64,000 nt of DNA, from positions 1,285,841 through 1,349,840 of the forward strand of contig SPIB01000001.1 in the NCBI GenBank assembly GCA_004535785.1. The letters run 5' to 3'. The notes under the pieces are model-generated. The model saw only the letters and a program-made list of their open reading frames with translations. It ran no database searches and was not told the DNA's origin. Source of the stretch: Gammaproteobacteria bacterium LSUCC0112. Its GTDB lineage: Bacteria; Pseudomonadota; Gammaproteobacteria; Pseudomonadales; Pseudohongiellaceae. Made by a program: the position numbers and the translations under genes. How positions within the stretch are numbered: position 1 is the first letter of the stretch; every line of letters begins with the position of its first letter. Below are positions 61,412-64,000 of the stretch, piece by piece.

Positions 61412-62730
61412 TCATGCACACTTGAACTGGGCTACCAAGGTATTCAGTTCAGTTGCAAGTCTCGCCAGTTCTGTTGCGCCCTTGCTGATCTCGCGCGAGC
61501 CACTGGCAGTTTCGTTGGCAACTTCCGAGATGTTATTGATATTGCGATTGATCTCGACCGTTACTGCGGACTGCTCTTCAGAGGCACTGGCAATCTGATT
61601 GCTCATGTCTTTAATAACAAAGACCGCACGTGTAATCGTCTGCAGCGATTGACCGGCGCGCGCGGCGTGATCAACGCTGGTAGCGGCCTGATCGCGACCC
61701 TTGTTCACCGGCTCGTGCGGCTTCGTTTGCGGCATTCAGTGCCAACAGGTTGGTTTGTTCTGCGATGCCACGGATCACATCCAGTGCCAAACCAATGCTG
61801 TCGGTTTCTTTCTGCAGATCGGTAATCACCTCGGAGGCTTTATCGATGTCTCGGGCGAGTGCATTGATGGCACCCATGGTTTGGGTGGACCACGTCCGCA
61901 CCTTTGGCTGACTCATCGTCTGCTTTTTGTGCGCCACTGGCGGACAGGCTGACGTTGCGCGCCACTTCCTCCAAGGTATTTGCCATTTCAGACATGGATT
62001 TTGCGACGTGTTCGATTTCTGACTGTTGTCGTCACGCGCGCTCTGCTGTGTGTGTAATGGTGCTGGACAGTTGTCCGGCCGCTTCGTCTTTGCTGTACAC
62101 CTGAATGCGTTGAGTCAAATTACCATCACCTTCAGCCACATCGCGCAGCGCATTGACGACTTCAACTACCGGGCGAACAATGGATCGCTGGATAAGCAAT
62201 GAAATGGCAAGTGCCATCACTGTGACGCCGGCAACGATGAGGAAAAACGACATGAAGTAGGTGTTGACTGTCTGTTCTCGCTCGGCAAGGCTGACGCGCA
62301 GGTAGAGCGTGCCTATGGTGTCACCATCCATGACCACAGGCTCATTTAGTTCTACGTAGCCAAGTTCGGAGCGGTGTGTTATCTCACGTGCACCGGGGCG
62401 CTGTGGCAGAGTGCCGCCACTGTTTTGCGCCGTGAAGTTCGCAACCGCCGTGCCTGAATCATCAAACAAAACAGCAGCCATAATGCCTTCATTCAATTCC
62501 AGAGAGGCGAGCGTATCCGACGCCGAGTTATTGTCCATAAAGGCAAGGGCGCCGGTGGTATTTGCACCTATCAGCCGGGCGGTCGTCAGGGCCTGAGTAT
62601 TGATGGTGCGATCCAGTCGGTTTAGTTCGAGTGCCACAAATATGGCAGTGGAGACTACAACAGACAGCGCGCTGGTCAGCGTCACTCCGGTCAGTACTTT
62701 CCACTTCAATGTCCAATTCAGGTTTAGCAC
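61412..62730 (-). pseudogene. Methyl-accepting chemotaxis protein pseudogene (CHASE8-HAMP-MCP)
   Basis: From GTG 62730 (AAGAGGA before it) a membrane helix, a CHASE8-like periplasmic domain (ANTTGALAFMDNNSASDTLA), a second helix and HAMP read well. Then codon TGA (62032) interrupts, an extra C near 61887 shifts frame, and the signalling core is cut after NAANEAARAGEQG, resuming in a third frame at GRDQAATSVDHAARAG, with about 45 residues missing. The tail carries the normal SEEQSAVTVEINRNI. At least three independent lesions make the receptor dead. It follows the yfiR pseudogene. Confidence 0.88.
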
Positions 62731-62763
62731 AGCGTAGTCCTCTTGCGGCTTCCGCAATATTGA

Positions 62764-63336
62764 TTATTGCGCGATGGCACGCATCATTTGCTCACGAACA
62801 TTCAGGCCTGCGCTTTCGATACCCGCGAGATTCATGCGAATGGCGACCGCATCACCGCGCTGCCCGGACAGGCCAATCATGCCACCGTGAGTCGTAAACT
62901 CGCCGATTTCACTGACGGTTTACACGGGAGCAACTTCAAGGCTGGCGGCGATTTCAGCGGCTCGTGCAATTTCACTGGCGCTGACAAACACAATCTGGCA
63001 GTTTTTGGCTTCAGCAACAGCGGACCCAGGCACATCGCTGACTGACATGGTGCGATCGCCGGCTTTTTTGCCATCTACGAACTGACCCAGGGAGCGTCCC
63101 AGCTGATTTTCGCCGAGTACACAAACACGTAGTGAGGCGTCAGCGGAGCTGAATGCACTGTCTGGCCAGTCGATAAAGCGACCAAAATTCATTAGAAAGC
63201 GCGCGATTGCGTCACTGCCGCCATCTGCGGATGAGACTTCCCCACGCTGTGCGTAGGCTGGGTTTAATGTGGCAATAGCAAGTACATTAATAAATAATGT
63301 TTGTGTAACGGTCTTGGAAACAATGGTCGTTTTTAT
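62764..63336 (-). pseudogene. YfiR-like periplasmic protein pseudogene (DUF4154)
   Basis: A 190-codon frame reads as a YfiR protein: signal-type start, MNFGRFIDWPDSAF, LRVCVLGENQLG, CQIVFVSASE, then after an in-frame TAA (62920-62922) TVSEIGEFTTHGGMIGLSGQ (quoted in part) and the usual NLAGIESAGLNVREQMM end. The TAA stands where the family has a leucine. No ATG is found at the start; ATA at 63336 stands where MKTTIV would begin. Family members repress a partner with a CHASE8 sensor; here the partner is the adjacent broken chemoreceptor. Confidence 0.8.
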
Positions 63337-63556
63337 GAAAAATCCCGACGTATCGTTGACTGATTAAATGTAAGGTTAAGGTTTGGCTGTCTGTTGACTG
63401 CTCTGATTTCTTGGGGAGTTTCCCTCTTCATTAGCTTACACCGGCCACGATCCGTCGATCTTTAGTGCAAAATTTTATAAATACTTAAAAAGTCAAGTGA
63501 AATTATGTATAGGCAGATCGACAATAGTCGCTAACGGGTTGTAACGTAAAAATAAA

Positions 63557-64000
63557 ATGCGCATATCAAGTTTTGGAACCGTGTTTAAAAAATTTTCTGA
63601 ATGGTTGTATCAGCGATTGTTATTGCAGAGTTTGATGTGTGTTTTGCTGGCGGGATGTGTCGCAACACCTAATCTCGAAGTACCGGCGTTGATGCAATCA
63701 TTTTTTGATCCGGGACCCGTCACGGACATTGTTGAAAGCCGTGGTGGACTGCATTGTCGGATATTCCACCCGCGTGCCTGGCTGGTGCCCGATTCTGAAT
63801 CAGCCACCCGACGGCAGTACCCATTAGTGATCTGGGGGAATGGCACTTACGCGAGCCCGGCCTCTTACAGAAATCTTCTGGAGCACTGGGCCAGTCACGG
63901 CATGATCGTGGTGGCGGCCATGACGCCAAACGCAGGTCGTGGCATTGAGATGCGCAATTGCCTCAATGACATGCTTACGCAGCAGGGTGATCCGACAAGC
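63557..64000 (+). CDS. Lipoprotein alpha/beta hydrolase, 5' part only
   Basis: The frame starts at ATG 63557 and is open to the end of the window (148 codons). Lipobox VLLAGC at about residue 36. YPLVIWGNGTYASPASYRNL and WASHGMIVVAAMTPNAGRG follow the oxyanion and strand pattern of chlorophyllase or dienelactone-hydrolase-like alpha/beta proteins; the nucleophile region lies outside the window. Placed 220 bp from the yfiR pseudogene, in an AT-rich gap that probably holds its promoter. Confidence 0.75.
   Translation, partial: MRISSFGTVFKKFSEWLYQRLLLQSLMCVLLAGCVATPNLEVPALMQSFFDPGPVTDIVESRGGLHCRIFHPRAWLVPDSESATRRQYPLVIWGNGTYASPASYRNLLEHWASHGMIVVAAMTPNAGRGIEMRNCLNDMLTQQGDPTS

Noticed and set aside
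63337-63556. CRISPR-like or tRNA content in the AT-rich gap near the end
   Set aside because: No repeats or cloverleaf seen; most likely a promoter region.

Overview
The window looks like the chromosome of a marine-type gammaproteobacterium. The evidence is the order ftsY-ftsE-ftsX-rpoH, the thiS-thiG pair, rsmD, coaD and mutM, lipoproteins with gammaproteobacterial lipoboxes, and a polyserine tract of the kind known from Cellvibrionales-like marine bacteria. The genus cannot be fixed from the sequence alone.

Region 1 (1-8.8 kb) is housekeeping. On the minus strand are ftsY, ftsE, ftsX, rpoH (with a strong terminator), a DUF423 membrane protein, thiS and thiG. On the plus strand are rsmD, a YheT-type hydrolase and coaD, which meets mutM tail to tail.

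Region 2 (8.9-24.5 kb) is the most unusual part. It is a one-directional, tightly packed run of about 13 genes: a TonB-C-like exported protein, a polyserine lipoprotein, another lipoprotein, a TPR/PEGA-like anchored protein, a PEGA-FGE fusion, a small exported protein, a MotA/TolQ/ExbB-type proton-channel protein, an Hsp70/actin-like protein, two membrane-anchored von Willebrand A (vWA) proteins with the same unusual transmembrane motif (FLDVxSCGFGA), two more lipoproteins and an M48 metalloprotease lipoprotein. I read it as a candidate ion-motive-force-driven envelope machine in which vWA proteins take the place of ExbD/MotB. A metallo-beta-lactamase-fold protein follows.

Region 3 (25.6-37.3 kb) is mixed metabolism: a SIMPL protein, a cytochrome c'-like lipoprotein, PPK2, a serine hydrolase, an FGE-like protein, ThrB-type kinase, cupin, SGNH hydrolase, MFS exporter, haloalkane dehalogenase-like hydrolase, GNAT and a TPR lipoprotein. 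It carries two of the three copies of a GGGGTCGGAG palindromic repeat placed just after stop codons.

Region 4 (37.5-42.2 kb) looks like a decayed chromosomal integron. An integrase gene has an in-frame TGA and has lost its C-terminal catalytic half. Beyond its 5' end lie a well-formed attC site and several broken cassette-type genes (BrnA antitoxin, GFA, DUF1801, SRPBCC), beside a few intact ones.

Region 5 (42.2-61.4 kb) is a string of mostly plus-strand accessory genes: RlmN/Cfr-family methylase, MAPEG, PH-domain protein, DapA family, several GNATs, a truncated glyoxalase joined in frame to a DUF5916 outer-membrane protein, DUF2164, GrpB, signal peptidase I, DUF2007 zinc ribbon, GlcG/HbpS, a propeller-like lipoprotein, a cyclase, a membrane LuxR regulator with two operator-like dyads, a large EF-hand membrane protein, P1 peptidase, RibD-like reductase and GST.

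Region 6 (61.4-64 kb) is a dead yfiR-chemoreceptor operon with several independent lesions, followed by the start of a lipoprotein alpha/beta hydrolase that runs off the window.
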